Origin: Acidovorax benzenivorans
Lineage (GTDB): Bacteria; Pseudomonadota; Gammaproteobacteria; Burkholderiales; Burkholderiaceae_C
NCBI RefSeq assembly: GCF_028680575.1
Contig: NZ_JAPCKI010000003.1
Location: forward strand, 310,001 to 374,000
DNA length: 64,000 nucleotides
Direction: 5' to 3'
Positions 27,236-36,842 of this stretch are shown piece after piece. The stretch's first letter is position 1; each line of letters begins with the position of its first letter. The notes under the pieces were generated by a model, which saw only the letters and a list, made by a program, of their open reading frames with translations, ran no database searches and was not told where the DNA came from. A program made the position numbers and the translations under genes.

Positions 27236-28201
27236 ATGAAGAAACAACTGATCGTTGGCGCCTGCCTGGCGGGCGCCACTGCGCTGGCCCTGGCGCAGAC
27301 CTGGCCCACGGCCAAGCCCATCCGCATCGTCGTGGCCTACCCGGCCGGGGGCGTGAGCGACAACATCGCCCGCGCCCTGGCCGACAAGCTGGCCGTGCAG
27401 TTGGGCACCCCTGTGGTCATTGAAAACAAGGCGGGCGCCAGTGGCAGCCTGGGGGTGGACGCCGTGGCCAAGGCCGCGCCGGACGGCTACACCTTGGGCT
27501 TTGCGGCGGTGAGCCCCCTGGCGCTGAACCCGCACCTGGGAAAATCCCCCTTCGATCCGCAGAAGGACATCGCGCCGGTGGTCAGCGTGATGTATTCGCC
27601 CGTGCTGCTGTTGGGCACGTCCGCGAGCCGGGCGACCGACTTCAAGGACCTGATCGCCCGTGCGCGGGCCCAGCCCGGCACGGTGCGCTGGGCCACCTCG
27701 GGACAGGCGTCGCTGGGCCACATCATGCTGGAGCAGATCCAGTCGGTGGCGCAGGTGCAGATCACGCACATTCCCTACAAAGGCGGCGGCCAGCAGATGA
27801 ACGACGCGCTGGGCGGGCAGTTTGAGGTGTTATCGACCAATGCCGGGCCTGCCGTGCTGCAGCACATCCAGGCGGGCAAGCTCAAGCCGCTGGCGGTGGG
27901 GGCTCCGGCGCGGCTGGATTCGCTGCCCCAGGTGCCCACGCTGGCCGAGCTGGGGCAGCCCGCAGCGAACCTGTCGTCCCTGTTCGGCATCTATGCCCCG
28001 GCGCAGACGCCCAAGGCGGTCATCACACGCATCAACACCGAGGTGAACAAAGCCCTGGCCCTGCCCGACATCCGAGCCAAGCTCGACGCCACCGACAACG
28101 TACCCACGGGCGGCACCACGGCCGAGTTCGCGCGCCAGATCGCGCAGGAGTCTGAGAACAACGCGCGCATCATCCGCGCAGCGGGAATCCAGGGCAACTG
28201 A
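27236..28201 (+). CDS. Bug-family tripartite tricarboxylate transporter binding protein
   Basis: Second orphan Bug/TctC-type periplasmic binding protein, 321 residues. Signal peptide MKKQLIVGACLAGATALALAQ, then [40 protein letters not shown] and HIPYKGGGQQMND. It differs strongly from the copy at 25223, so the pair is not a recent duplication. It starts 54 nt after xerD and may be co-transcribed with it. No transporter membrane subunits are present. The ligand is unknown; Bug proteins generally bind carboxylates. Confidence 0.92.
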   Translation: MKKQLIVGACLAGATALALAQTWPTAKPIRIVVAYPAGGVSDNIARALADKLAVQLGTPVVIENKAGASGSLGVDAVAKAAPDGYTLGFAAVSPLALNPHLGKSPFDPQKDIAPVVSVMYSPVLLLGTSASRATDFKDLIARARAQPGTVRWATSGQASLGHIMLEQIQSVAQVQITHIPYKGGGQQMNDALGGQFEVLSTNAGPAVLQHIQAGKLKPLAVGAPARLDSLPQVPTLAELGQPAANLSSLFGIYAPAQTPKAVITRINTEVNKALALPDIRAKLDATDNVPTGGTTAEFARQIAQESENNARIIRAAGIQGN

Positions 28202-28224
28202 CCGGGCAGGGTGCCCCAGAAACA

Positions 28225-28254
28225 CCACAGGCCCGGCAAAAGCAGGGCCTGTGG
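28225..28254. terminator. Possible hairpin terminator between convergent genes
   Basis: CCACAGGCCC and GGGCCTGTGG form a perfect 10-bp stem with a 10-nt loop. No U-run follows on either side, so termination may be weak. Confidence 0.5.
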
Positions 28255-28290
28255 CTTGGGGTGTGGTGTTGGGGAATTGGGGAACGGGGG

Positions 28291-29604
28291 CTATTCCTCG
28301 TCCAGACTTTCTGCCCACGTCAGCGCCTGCAGGTGAGCCCAGTTCACTTGGCGGTTGGACAGGTGCAGCGCATCGGCGTTCTTGGCAAAGGCCGCTTCGT
28401 CACCGCTTTCGCAGGCCTTGGTCAGCTCCAGGAACGGGGCAAACACGCCGGTGCCACGCAGCAGGGCATCCATCACGGGCTCGGGCAGGGCCACGGACTC
28501 CAGCGCCTTTTCAAGCGGCACGCCCAGCATGGTGTCGAGCAGCGAGAACACGCCCACCACAAAGGCGTTGTCGCATTCTTCGGGCGGCAGCAACTCGGCG
28601 GCCAGCAGTTCCATCAGGCGGCCACGCACCACGGCGGTCTGGCCCACGGCCGGTGGCGCTCCGCCAGCGCGCGAGGTGGTCATCAACAGCGCGGCCCAGC
28701 GGAACAGCTTTTTCAGGCCCAGGATCATCACCGCATGGCGGAACGAGGTGATCTCGCACGACAGGCCAAAACCCGACGAGTTGATGAACCGCAGCAGATT
28801 GAAAGACAGCGTGGGATCTTTCTTGAGCAGGTCTTCGATCTCGGCCGTGCTCGCCTGTTTGCGCACCAGATTGATGAGCTGGATGATGGTGGCCTGCGAG
28901 GGGCGGATGGTGGTGGCCTTGACCAGCGAGGGCTGCGCAAACCAGTAGCCCTGAAACAGCTTGACGCCCAGGTCGCGCATCAGCTCGTACTGTGCGGCGG
29001 TCTCGACTTTTTCGGCGACCAGCGTGGCCTTGCTGTGGGTGGTGGCAAATTTGACCAGGGGCGCTGCCAGCTCGGGCTTGAAGGCCTGCATGTCCAGCTT
29101 GATGAAGGCCGCCATGGGCAGCCAGCTGGTGTAAGCGCGCTTGAGCGCCTGCTGGTCGAACGCGAGGCGAAACCCGCGCGTACGCAGCGCCTCCAGCGTG
29201 GGCAGGCGACCTTCGATCTCTTCAGGGGTGGCGCTGTCGGGCAGGGGGGGCACCTCCAGCACCACCTTTTCGGGGTGGATCAGTTCGAGGTGGCCGCCCG
29301 AGAGGCTGTCATGCGTGCAGTTGATGAATACCGTCTTCTTGCCGACCAGGGCTTCGGTGCCCGCATAGGACAGGGCATTGAACAGCAGGGCCGCATCGCT
29401 GGCTGCGGTGTGCGAGTCGGATGCGGTGGACCGGTCAAACAGCTCGTAGCCATAGACCGCGCGGCTTTCGTCCACGATGGCCTGGCGCGCAATGATGGCA
29501 AGGTTCTCGTCCACGGGGTCAACCGCAGGCGCAGCGGCGTCCTGGGTGTCTTGTTCGGGTGTGCTCGACATGGGGTCCACTGAAATGAAGGGCTGTGCGG
29601 TCAT
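28291..29604 (-). CDS. Degenerate EAL plus HDOD signalling protein (copy A)
   Basis: YuxH-type protein, 437 residues: N-terminal degenerate EAL domain (about 35-235) and C-terminal HDOD domain (about 240-430). The EAL signature is altered (VYGYELFDRS; AEKVETAAQYE instead of the usual AEGVET), so c-di-GMP hydrolysis is unlikely. The HDOD part contains LRFINSSGFGLSCEITSFRHAVMILG. An internal Met12 start (29571) is possible. The upstream neighbour is a paralogue of the same length and architecture, so this is a tandem duplication. Role probably regulatory; no partner is evident. Confidence 0.85.
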   Translation of the reverse strand: MTAQPFISVDPMSSTPEQDTQDAAAPAVDPVDENLAIIARQAIVDESRAVYGYELFDRSTASDSHTAASDAALLFNALSYAGTEALVGKKTVFINCTHDSLSGGHLELIHPEKVVLEVPPLPDSATPEEIEGRLPTLEALRTRGFRLAFDQQALKRAYTSWLPMAAFIKLDMQAFKPELAAPLVKFATTHSKATLVAEKVETAAQYELMRDLGVKLFQGYWFAQPSLVKATTIRPSQATIIQLINLVRKQASTAEIEDLLKKDPTLSFNLLRFINSSGFGLSCEITSFRHAVMILGLKKLFRWAALLMTTSRAGGAPPAVGQTAVVRGRLMELLAAELLPPEECDNAFVVGVFSLLDTMLGVPLEKALESVALPEPVMDALLRGTGVFAPFLELTKACESGDEAAFAKNADALHLSNRQVNWAHLQALTWAESLDEE

Positions 29605-29639
29605 TCTAGACCGCTGGCCACAGGTAGAGAATCAAAGTC

Positions 29640-29664
29640 CAGCCACCGGCCACTGCGGTGGCTG
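29640..29664. other. Inverted repeat between tandem EAL/HDOD genes
   Basis: CAGCCACCG, 7-nt loop, CGGTGGCTG. It lies in the 69-bp gap between the two paralogues and lacks a U-run. It may attenuate or stabilise the transcript. Confidence 0.4.
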
Positions 29665-29673
29665 TGGCGCTTG

Positions 29674-30939
29674 TCACTCGGTGATGTGGTCGGCCCAGGC
29701 CAGCGCCTGCAGGTGGGCAAAGTTGATCTGCTGGCTGGTCAGGTGCAGCAGGCCAGCGCTGCGGTCAAACACGGCGTCGTCGCTGGATTCGCAGGCCTCG
29801 GCCAGGGTCAGCAGGTCGCCCAGGAATCCTTCGCGCCGCAGCAGCGCAGCGGCCACGGGTTCGGGCACGTTGAGCAGGCCAATGGCTGATTCCATGGGCA
29901 TGGACAACATCACGTCCAGCAGCGAGAAGATGCCCACCACAAAGGCCTGGTCGGCGTCTTCGGGGGGCTGTGTCTCCAGCGCCAGCAGCTCCATCAGGCG
30001 CCCGCGCACCACGGCGGTGTGGCCCACCGACGATGGCATGCCGCTGTTGCGTGACGCTGTCAGCAGCAGTGCCGCCCAGCGGAACAGCTTCTTGAGGCCC
30101 ATGAGCATCACGGCTTGGCGGAACGACGTGATCTCGCGCGAGAGGCCGAACCCGGTCGAGTTGATGAGACGCATCAGGTTGAAGGCCAGGCCTGCATCCT
30201 TCTTGAGCACCTCTTCAATATCGTCGGTGCTGGCCTGTTTGCGCACCTGGTTGATCAGCTCGATGATGCTGGCCTGAGACGGCGTGAGCAGCTTGGTCTC
30301 GACCAGTGCGGGGCGGGCGAACCAGTAGCCCTGGAACAGTTGCACCCCCTGGCTGGACACCATGTCGTATTGCTGGGCGGTCTCCACCTTTTCGGCGATC
30401 AACTCGGCCTTGCAGTGGCGGCCTGCGTAGCTGATCAGCACCGCCAGTTGGTCTGGCGCCAGCACCGACAGGTCGAGCTTGATGTAGTCCGCCAGCGGCA
30501 GCCAGGGCGCGTACCCCGACTGCAGCACCGTGTGGTTGAAGGCCAGGTGAAAGCCTCGGTCGCGCAGCTCGGTCAGGATGGGCAGGCGAGTGGTGACCTC
30601 TTCAGCGGCGGCATGGCCCAGCGGGGGGATCTCCAGCACCACCTTGTCTGGGTCCACCAGCTCCAGGTGGCCGCCCGACAGGCTTTCGTGGGTGCAGTTG
30701 ACGAAGATCAGCTTCTTGCCCACCAGCTCTTCGGTGCCGGCATGCGACAGGGCCGTGAACACCAGGATGACGTCGGTGGCGGCGGTGTGGGCGGCAGCGC
30801 TGCGCGAGCGGTTGAACAGCTCGTAGCCAACCACCACATGCTGCGAGTTCACGATGGCTTGCCGCGCAATCATGGCGACCGACGATTGGTTGCTGGAGGG
30901 CGGCGCGGGGGGCGTGCCTGAGGTGGGTGCTTGGATCAT
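29674..30939 (-). CDS. Degenerate EAL plus HDOD signalling protein (copy B)
   Basis: 421-residue paralogue of the gene just downstream, with the same degenerate EAL domain (VVGYELFNRS; IAEKVETAQQYD) and an HDOD domain (LMRLINSTGFGLSREITSFRQAVMLMGLKKLFRWAALL). The HDOD halves of the two copies are much more alike than their tails. The lack of EAL catalytic residues points to a protein-interaction or nucleotide-sensing role. ATG 30939 starts MIQAPTSG. No promoter was recognised in the 102-bp gap to the next gene. Confidence 0.85.
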   Translation of the reverse strand: MIQAPTSGTPPAPPSSNQSSVAMIARQAIVNSQHVVVGYELFNRSRSAAAHTAATDVILVFTALSHAGTEELVGKKLIFVNCTHESLSGGHLELVDPDKVVLEIPPLGHAAAEEVTTRLPILTELRDRGFHLAFNHTVLQSGYAPWLPLADYIKLDLSVLAPDQLAVLISYAGRHCKAELIAEKVETAQQYDMVSSQGVQLFQGYWFARPALVETKLLTPSQASIIELINQVRKQASTDDIEEVLKKDAGLAFNLMRLINSTGFGLSREITSFRQAVMLMGLKKLFRWAALLLTASRNSGMPSSVGHTAVVRGRLMELLALETQPPEDADQAFVVGIFSLLDVMLSMPMESAIGLLNVPEPVAAALLRREGFLGDLLTLAEACESSDDAVFDRSAGLLHLTSQQINFAHLQALAWADHITE

Positions 30940-31041
30940 GGGCGTGTTCGTGAGGTAAGGAGCGCTGGCCCATTGGGGGCATTGCCAAGAATTGTAGGAG
31001 CCATCGTATTTCGCTCAGATCGTCGTCACGTGGCTGGGTGT

Positions 31042-31845
31042 TCAGGCCTGCTGCAGCCAGCGCAGTTCGGCATCGCTGAAACCGGCGCTGCGTCGCGCGG
31101 CTTCATTGAACGGGGGCTTCAGGCGTGGGGCTTCGTACCGCTGTACCAGGGTGCCATAGAGGGTTTCGGGGTCCTGGCCTGCGCGGTCGCACAGCCAGCG
31201 GTACCAGTGGTTGCCGATGGCCACATGCCCCACCTCGTCCTGCAGGATCACGTCGAGAATGGCGACGGCGGCCAGGGCGTCAGGCGCGCCCACCTGGCGC
31301 AGTTTGGCCTGGATCTGTGGCGTGGCGTCGAGCCCTCGGGCTTCCATCGTGCGCGGCACCAGGGCCATGCGGGCCAGCACGTCGTGCTGGGTCTTCTCGC
31401 ACATGGTCCACAGCCCTTGGTGGGCCGGAAAGTCTCCATAGTCATGGCCCTGGCCACGAAGGTGGTCGCGCAGCAGCCGGAAGTGCTTGGCTTCTTCGGC
31501 CGCCACGCGCATCCAGTCCAAGTAGTAGGCGCGGGGCATGCCGTCAAAGCGCCACACGGCATCGAGCGCCAGGTTGATGGCGTTGAACTCGATGTGGGCG
31601 ATGGCGTGGATGAGAATGGCGCGGCCCTCGGGGGTGGCGGGCGAGCGGCGTGCCACCTGGGTGTGGCGCAGCAACAGGGGCCGCTCGGGGCGTCCGGGGA
31701 GGGCGTCTGGGTCAGAGGGGCCCGCAGGGGCGATTTTTGCTATTGAAAGCGTAGCTGCTTGGGTATGCAGATCAAGCGCTGCAGCCGCTTTTTGTTCAGG
31801 GTCTGCCAGGCACAAGACCTGCAGTGCACGGTGGCGAAGCTCCAT
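31042..31845 (-). CDS. Ferritin-like domain protein (DUF455 type)
   Basis: 267-residue protein of the DUF455 ferritin-like group. Helices carry diiron-type ligands: HAIAHIEFNAINLALD, VAAEEAKHFRLL and VILQDEVGHVAIGNHWY provide Glu and E-x-x-H pairs. The function of this group is not established; it is sometimes compared with the tRNA hydroxylase MiaE. ATG 31845 (MELRHRALQV) is preferred over 31878 because a TAGAAT hexamer and TAAGG lie just upstream. Residues QKAAAALDLHTQAATLSIAKI near the N-terminus are encoded by a copy of the dispersed repeat. Confidence 0.82.
   Translation of the reverse strand: MELRHRALQVLCLADPEQKAAAALDLHTQAATLSIAKIAPAGPSDPDALPGRPERPLLLRHTQVARRSPATPEGRAILIHAIAHIEFNAINLALDAVWRFDGMPRAYYLDWMRVAAEEAKHFRLLRDHLRGQGHDYGDFPAHQGLWTMCEKTQHDVLARMALVPRTMEARGLDATPQIQAKLRQVGAPDALAAVAILDVILQDEVGHVAIGNHWYRWLCDRAGQDPETLYGTLVQRYEAPRLKPPFNEAARRSAGFSDAELRWLQQA
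31735..31799 (+). repeat. Dispersed ~60-bp repeat, copy 7 (inside ferritin-like gene)
   Basis: TTTGCTATTGAAAG, GTAGCTGCT, 15 nt, AGCGCTGCAGCC, then a T-rich end. Antisense to the gene, phase GCT ACG (equivalent to GCT ATC in other copies). Confidence 0.75.
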
Positions 31846-31852
31846 CCTTACA

Positions 31853-31858
31853 ATTCTA
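31853..31858 (-). promoter_or_regulatory. -10-like hexamer 7 nt before ferritin-like gene
   Basis: TAGAAT on the minus strand, then TGTAAGG and ATG 31845. The TAAGG could also act as a weak ribosome site, so leaderless initiation is less certain here. Confidence 0.4.
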
Positions 31859-31958
31859 GGCCTTGCCATCGGCACCAAGGCTTGCGCTTTGTAACGATTG
31901 GCGACCTCTCAGGGCGCGCCATGGCGTGCCGCTTCTTTTGTTTCAGCGGAGTGGGTGC

Positions 31959-32483
31959 ATGGCAATTTACGAACTCGACGGTGTGGCTCCCCAACTGGCA
32001 GCATCGGCCTGGGTGGCCGACAGCGCGCAGGTGATGGGCAATGTGGTGCTGGGTGAAGACGCCAGCGTGTGGTTTGGCACCGTGGTGCGCGGCGACACCG
32101 AGAGCATCACCATTGGCGCAGGCTCCAACATTCAGGACGCCAGTGTGCTGCACGCCGACATCGGCAAGCCCCTGGTGGTGGGCGAGCGCGTGACGGTGGG
32201 CCATCAGGTCATGCTGCACGGCTGCACCATCGGCGACGAGTCGCTGATCGGCATTGGCGCCGTGGTGCTCAATGGCGCCAAGATCGGCAAGCATTGCCTG
32301 GTGGGCGCTGGGGCGCTGGTCACCGAGGGCAAAGAGTTTCCGGACGGCTCCATGATCATCGGCAGCCCCGCCAAGGCCGTGCGCGAGCTCACCCTCGAGC
32401 AGATCGAGGGCCTGCGCCAGAGCGCCCAGCACTACATCGACAATGCGCGCCGCTTTCAACACGGCCTGCACAAGATCGGCTAA
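31959..32483 (+). CDS. Gamma-carbonic anhydrase-like protein (YrdA type)
   Basis: Trimeric left-handed beta-helix protein of the gamma-carbonic anhydrase/YrdA family, 174 residues. Hexapeptide repeats span about 15-135. The three zinc histidines are recognisable in VLHADIG, VTVGHQVMLHGC (two). A C-terminal helix (LTLEQIEGLRQSAQHYIDNARRF) packs on the trimer. Activity in YrdA homologues is often weak or unproven. ATG 31959 follows GGAGTGGGTGC. hslO follows after 35 nt and is probably co-transcribed. Confidence 0.9.
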   Translation: MAIYELDGVAPQLAASAWVADSAQVMGNVVLGEDASVWFGTVVRGDTESITIGAGSNIQDASVLHADIGKPLVVGERVTVGHQVMLHGCTIGDESLIGIGAVVLNGAKIGKHCLVGAGALVTEGKEFPDGSMIIGSPAKAVRELTLEQIEGLRQSAQHYIDNARRFQHGLHKIG

Positions 32484-32518
32484 GCGCCGTCGCTGATTTT
32501 TTCTCCTGGAACCCCTGC

Positions 32519-33511
32519 GTGTCTGAACTCCACAAGTTTCTTTTCGATGGTCTTCCCGTGCGCGGCATGATCGTGCGCCTGACCGATGCCTGGACCGAGA
32601 TCCTGAAGCGCCGCGCGGGCAACACCGCCACTGGCGCCTACCCCGCACCCGTGAGCGAGTTGCTGGGTGAGATGGCTGCCGCCGGTGTGCTGATGCAGTC
32701 CAACATCAAGTTCAATGGCGCGCTGGTGCTGCAGGTGTTTGGTGATGGTCCCGTCAAGCTGGCCGTGGCCGAGGTGCAGTCGGACCTGAGCCTGCGTGCC
32801 ACCGCCACGGTGAATGGCGAGGTGCCCGAGGGCACGCGCCTGTCCCAGATGGTCAACGTGGGCGGCGGCGGCCGCTGCGCCATCACGCTGGACCCCAAGG
32901 ACCGCCACCCCGGCCAGCAGCCCTACCAGGGCGTGGTGCCGCTGCATGGGGACCACCATGAGAAGCTCGATCGCCTGTCGGACGTGCTGCAGCACTACAT
33001 GCTGCAGTCCGAGCAGCTCGACACCATCCTGGTGCTGGGCGCCAACGAGCAGGTGGCGGCGGGCCTGTTGATCCAGCGCATGCCCATCAAGGGCGAGGGC
33101 AACCTGGCCGCAGGCCTCACGCACCGTGAGAACGAAGACCAGATTGGCCACAACGAGGACTACAACCGCATTGCCCACCTGGCCGCCAGCCTCACACGCG
33201 AGGAACTGCTGACGCTGGACGTGGACACCATCCTGCGCCGCCTGTTCTGGGAAGAAAAGCTGCTGCGCTTCGAGCCGCAGCAGGGCGCCAGCGGCCCGCA
33301 TTTTGCCTGCACCTGCAGCCGCGAGCGTGTGAGCAACATGCTGCGCAACCTGGGGGTGGAAGAAGCTGAGAGCATCCTCGCCGAGCGAGACGACATCGAA
33401 GTGGGGTGCGAGTTCTGCGGCCAGCAGTACCGCTTTGACGCGGTCGATGCCGCGCAGATTTTTGTCTCGCCAGCGGTCGCGCAGCCGCCGGGGCCCACAG
33501 GCATCCAGTAG
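32519..33511 (+). CDS. hslO: Redox-activated chaperone Hsp33
   Basis: Holdase switched on by oxidation of a zinc-cysteine centre. The 330-residue product begins VSELHKFLFDGLPVRGMIVRL and carries the four zinc cysteines Cys264 and Cys266 (CTCS) and Cys297 and Cys300 (CEFC), the CxC-CxxC pattern of the family. The body contains GNLAAGLTHRENEDQIGHNED. The start is GTG 32519; longer frames upstream overlap the carbonic anhydrase-like gene and are rejected. The order with the gamma-carbonic anhydrase-like gene suggests an operon. Confidence 0.95.
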   Translation: MSELHKFLFDGLPVRGMIVRLTDAWTEILKRRAGNTATGAYPAPVSELLGEMAAAGVLMQSNIKFNGALVLQVFGDGPVKLAVAEVQSDLSLRATATVNGEVPEGTRLSQMVNVGGGGRCAITLDPKDRHPGQQPYQGVVPLHGDHHEKLDRLSDVLQHYMLQSEQLDTILVLGANEQVAAGLLIQRMPIKGEGNLAAGLTHRENEDQIGHNEDYNRIAHLAASLTREELLTLDVDTILRRLFWEEKLLRFEPQQGASGPHFACTCSRERVSNMLRNLGVEEAESILAERDDIEVGCEFCGQQYRFDAVDAAQIFVSPAVAQPPGPTGIQ

Positions 33512-33752
33512 CCATCCGCCACGTCTGAGAGCCGCTTGTTGACGATCCCCTGCGAGATCTTCAATAGGCTCTGAGGAGCGTGGTGGTTGGCTGACCATCG
33601 TTGACAATCCCCCGCGCCATCCACGCCTAAGATCCCTGGGTCACCGCGCAGTATCTGCTGCTGAGCGCGGTTCATGCACACGGCCCACACACGTGGCCTG
33701 TGCGTGTCAATGCGACCACAGCGGGTCGCGCAGGAATCTAACGAGGGATGTC

Positions 33753-34223
33753 ATGGAGTTTTTTCGCCGCGTTCTGGGGCCCCGCCGAGCCAACCCGGCT
33801 GCGCCCCCGCTAGCGCTGTATGACAGCGCGGCGGCGCCAGACTCTCGGCGTGCCGACACCTTGCTCGCCGCGCTGGACATCGATGCAGCCATCAACGCCC
33901 ACGAGCGCTGGAAAAACCGCCTGATGGACTATCTGGAGGGTCGCACCACCGTCGGGCTGGACCCGGCGCTGGTGCGTCGCGCGGACCACAGTGCGCTGGG
34001 CCGCTGGCTGCATGGCGTGGGTGGTGAGTTGCTGGGTGACCAGCCGGCCTACCCGCTGCTGGTAGCGCGCTACCAGTATTTTCACGAGCAGGCCGCCACA
34101 CTGGTGGAACTGGCCCAGCAAGGTGAATGGGACCGGGCCGTGCAGGTGCTCAACGGCGGTTACCGCTATGGCTCTAGTCAGGTGGTGCTGCTGCTCAAGG
34201 AGCTCAAGCGCGGTCTGGTGTGA
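33753..34223 (+). CDS. CZB-domain protein lacking the zinc cysteine
   Basis: 156-residue soluble protein with a chemoreceptor zinc-binding (CZB) domain from about residue 40. The first ligand motif AINAHERWKNRL (H-x-x-W-K) and a later His in YFHEQAATL are present. The normal RxDxCxLGxW motif reads RADHSALGRW, so Ser replaces the zinc-binding Cys. Stand-alone CZB proteins in other bacteria respond to zinc or hypochlorous acid and affect c-di-GMP or chemotaxis; this variant may have lost or changed that sensing. ATG 33753 follows ACGAGGG. Its 3' end overlaps the convergent gene by 20 bp. Confidence 0.8.
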   Translation: MEFFRRVLGPRRANPAAPPLALYDSAAAPDSRRADTLLAALDIDAAINAHERWKNRLMDYLEGRTTVGLDPALVRRADHSALGRWLHGVGGELLGDQPAYPLLVARYQYFHEQAATLVELAQQGEWDRAVQVLNGGYRYGSSQVVLLLKELKRGLV

Positions 34224-34749
34224 AGCCTGGCGGCGGTGCGGCGTCCCGTTGCTCGACAAGCGCCGTGAACAGGCGGTGCTCACAAGTGGGGTCACTGCAT
34301 TTCTCGCAGTTCCAGGCACGCAGCCGGGTAGCTCGTGGCGTATTTTCAGCGTCCCATGCGGCCCTTGCGCCCGTGGAATATGCCTTGGGTGCTACTTTTT
34401 GTATAGCAATGAGCGCATTGCGAATGCGCTGTTCGCCAACGCCGTACACCACGCGGTAGGGGGCCGCTGCCGCAGCCAGGGCCGCGCGCAACTGGGTGTC
34501 GAAGGCCTCTTGCGCATCCCGCTCCTCGGCGGGGCAGGGTTGGTCCAATCCCATCAATAGAGTCAATGCCACCGCATCGGACCTTGTGTGCTGTGCTGGC
34601 AGTGGGCTGGCTAGGTGAGGGTGGTGCAGGGTGATGTGCACCGAGCCCGGAGTGATCTGCTGCTGCAGCGCCTGGGCCAATGCCTCCGCCCCCGTGTGGG
34701 GGGCGCCCAGCAGGGCAATCAGGGGTGGCGGGGGAGATGGCTGCTGCAC
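34204..34749 (-). CDS. Protein of unknown function with degenerate P-loop and Cys cluster
   Basis: About 181 residues, not recognised. The N-terminus LIALLGAPHTGAEALAQAL looks like a P-loop that has lost the Lys-Ser/Thr of Walker A. The C-terminus has NCEKCSDPTCEHRLF, a four-residue Cys/His cluster (C-x2-C-x4-C-x-H) that could bind metal. GTG 34749 is the likeliest start; the frame is open to 34878 but overlaps ftsB. Residues near IRNALIAIQK come from a short repeat copy. It lies directly downstream of ftsB on the same strand. Confidence 0.6.
   Translation of the reverse strand: MQQPSPPPPLIALLGAPHTGAEALAQALQQQITPGSVHITLHHPHLASPLPAQHTRSDAVALTLLMGLDQPCPAEERDAQEAFDTQLRAALAAAAAPYRVVYGVGEQRIRNALIAIQKVAPKAYSTGARAAWDAENTPRATRLRAWNCEKCSDPTCEHRLFTALVEQRDAAPPPGFTPDRA
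34390..34437 (+). repeat. Dispersed repeat, copy 8 (short-spaced, inside unknown gene)
   Basis: GCTACTTTTTGTATAGCAATG, then 13 nt rather than 15, then TGCGCTGTTCGCC. Antisense to the gene, phase GCT ATA. Confidence 0.45.
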
Positions 34750-34846
34750 GGAGATGAAGGAAGCGCAGACCCCTCTGTCATATCTGCGTTGTGGGTATGG
34801 GCGGTGCGGGGAGTTGCAACGCGGTGGCGTGGCTCCGCGCGGCAGC

Positions 34847-35125
34847 TCAACGGGGTGTGAACTGCACGTACACCTCATTGGGCTTGACCATGCCCAACTC
34901 GCTGCGCGCCTTTTCTTCCACCATGTCCAGGCCTTCCTTGAGGTCGTGCACCTCTGAAGTCAGCCGCCCATTCACCTGGCGGGCCTGCTCGTTGGCCGCC
35001 TTCTGCACATCAATCTGCCGCTGCATCGCGTTGACGCGCGGCACGCTGCCACGCCCCAGCCAGAGCTGGGCGTGCAGCGCTGCCAGCAAGGCCAGCAGGA
35101 TGACGGGGACGATGCGGGAGACCAA
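34847..35125 (-). CDS. ftsB: Cell division protein FtsB
   Basis: Bitopic septal protein that forms the FtsQ-FtsL-FtsB complex. The 92-residue product has one N-terminal membrane helix (IVPVILLALLAALHAQLWL), then a coiled coil (QRQIDVQKAANEQARQVNGRLTSEVHDLKEGLDMVEEKA in heptads) and the conserved ending ARSELGMVKPNEVYVQF. The start is TTG 35125; no ATG or GTG is near. It follows eno with a 34-nt gap, the widespread eno-ftsB arrangement. Confidence 0.93.
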   Translation of the reverse strand: MVSRIVPVILLALLAALHAQLWLGRGSVPRVNAMQRQIDVQKAANEQARQVNGRLTSEVHDLKEGLDMVEEKARSELGMVKPNEVYVQFTPR

Positions 35126-35159
35126 TGGAGGGCTCGCTCAGGCGAGGGCTGTCAAGGGC

Positions 35160-36467
<1,308 letters not shown>

Positions 36468-36468
36468 T

Positions 36469-36534
36469 TAAATCAAATCAGGCTGTAGCGCTTGATGGAC
36501 AAGCGCAACGAGCTATCAATTAGTGAGCAAATGT
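36469..36534 (-). repeat. Dispersed ~60-bp repeat, copy 9 (between DUF1330 gene and eno)
   Basis: On the minus strand TTGATAGCTCGT, then TGCGCTTGTCCATCA (15 nt), then AGCGCTACAGCCTGATTT. Nearly identical to the mutL copy across the core. It lies in the transcribed gap between two co-directional genes, so the RNA could fold through the inverted GCGCTTG/CAAGCGC pair. Confidence 0.85.
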
Positions 36535-36548
36535 CGCGCGCGTTCAGC

Positions 36549-36839
36549 TCAGACACCTTCGACGCACACCATGCGCATGACGGCGGCGCCTTCACGGGCG
36601 GCCTTGGCTTTCTGGTATTCGGGCGTGTCGTAGAAGGCGCGGGCGGCTTCAAAGCTCGGGAACTTGAGGATCACGGTACGGCCGGGGTTCCAGTCGCCCT
36701 CCAGCACTTCGACCTTGCCGCCGCGCACGCACACCTCAGCGCCGTGGGCCTGCATGGCCAGGGTGCTCCACTTGCGGTACTCGTCGTACTGCGTCGGGTT
36801 GGTGACGGTGACGGATGCGATGACGTAACCACTGCTCAT
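36549..36839 (-). CDS. DUF1330 family protein
   Basis: 96-residue protein of the DUF1330 family, a dimeric alpha/beta-barrel (ferredoxin-like) fold of unproven function. GYVIASVTVTNPTQYDEYRKW, VRGGKVEVLEGDW and RTVILKFPSFEAARAFYDTPEYQKAKAAREGAA are typical family segments. It starts 3 nt after the kdsA stop and precedes eno, so it belongs to the pyrG-kdsA-eno transcript. This placement is recurrent in Comamonadaceae. Confidence 0.9.
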   Translation of the reverse strand: MSSGYVIASVTVTNPTQYDEYRKWSTLAMQAHGAEVCVRGGKVEVLEGDWNPGRTVILKFPSFEAARAFYDTPEYQKAKAAREGAAVMRMVCVEGV

Positions 36840-36842
36840 GTC

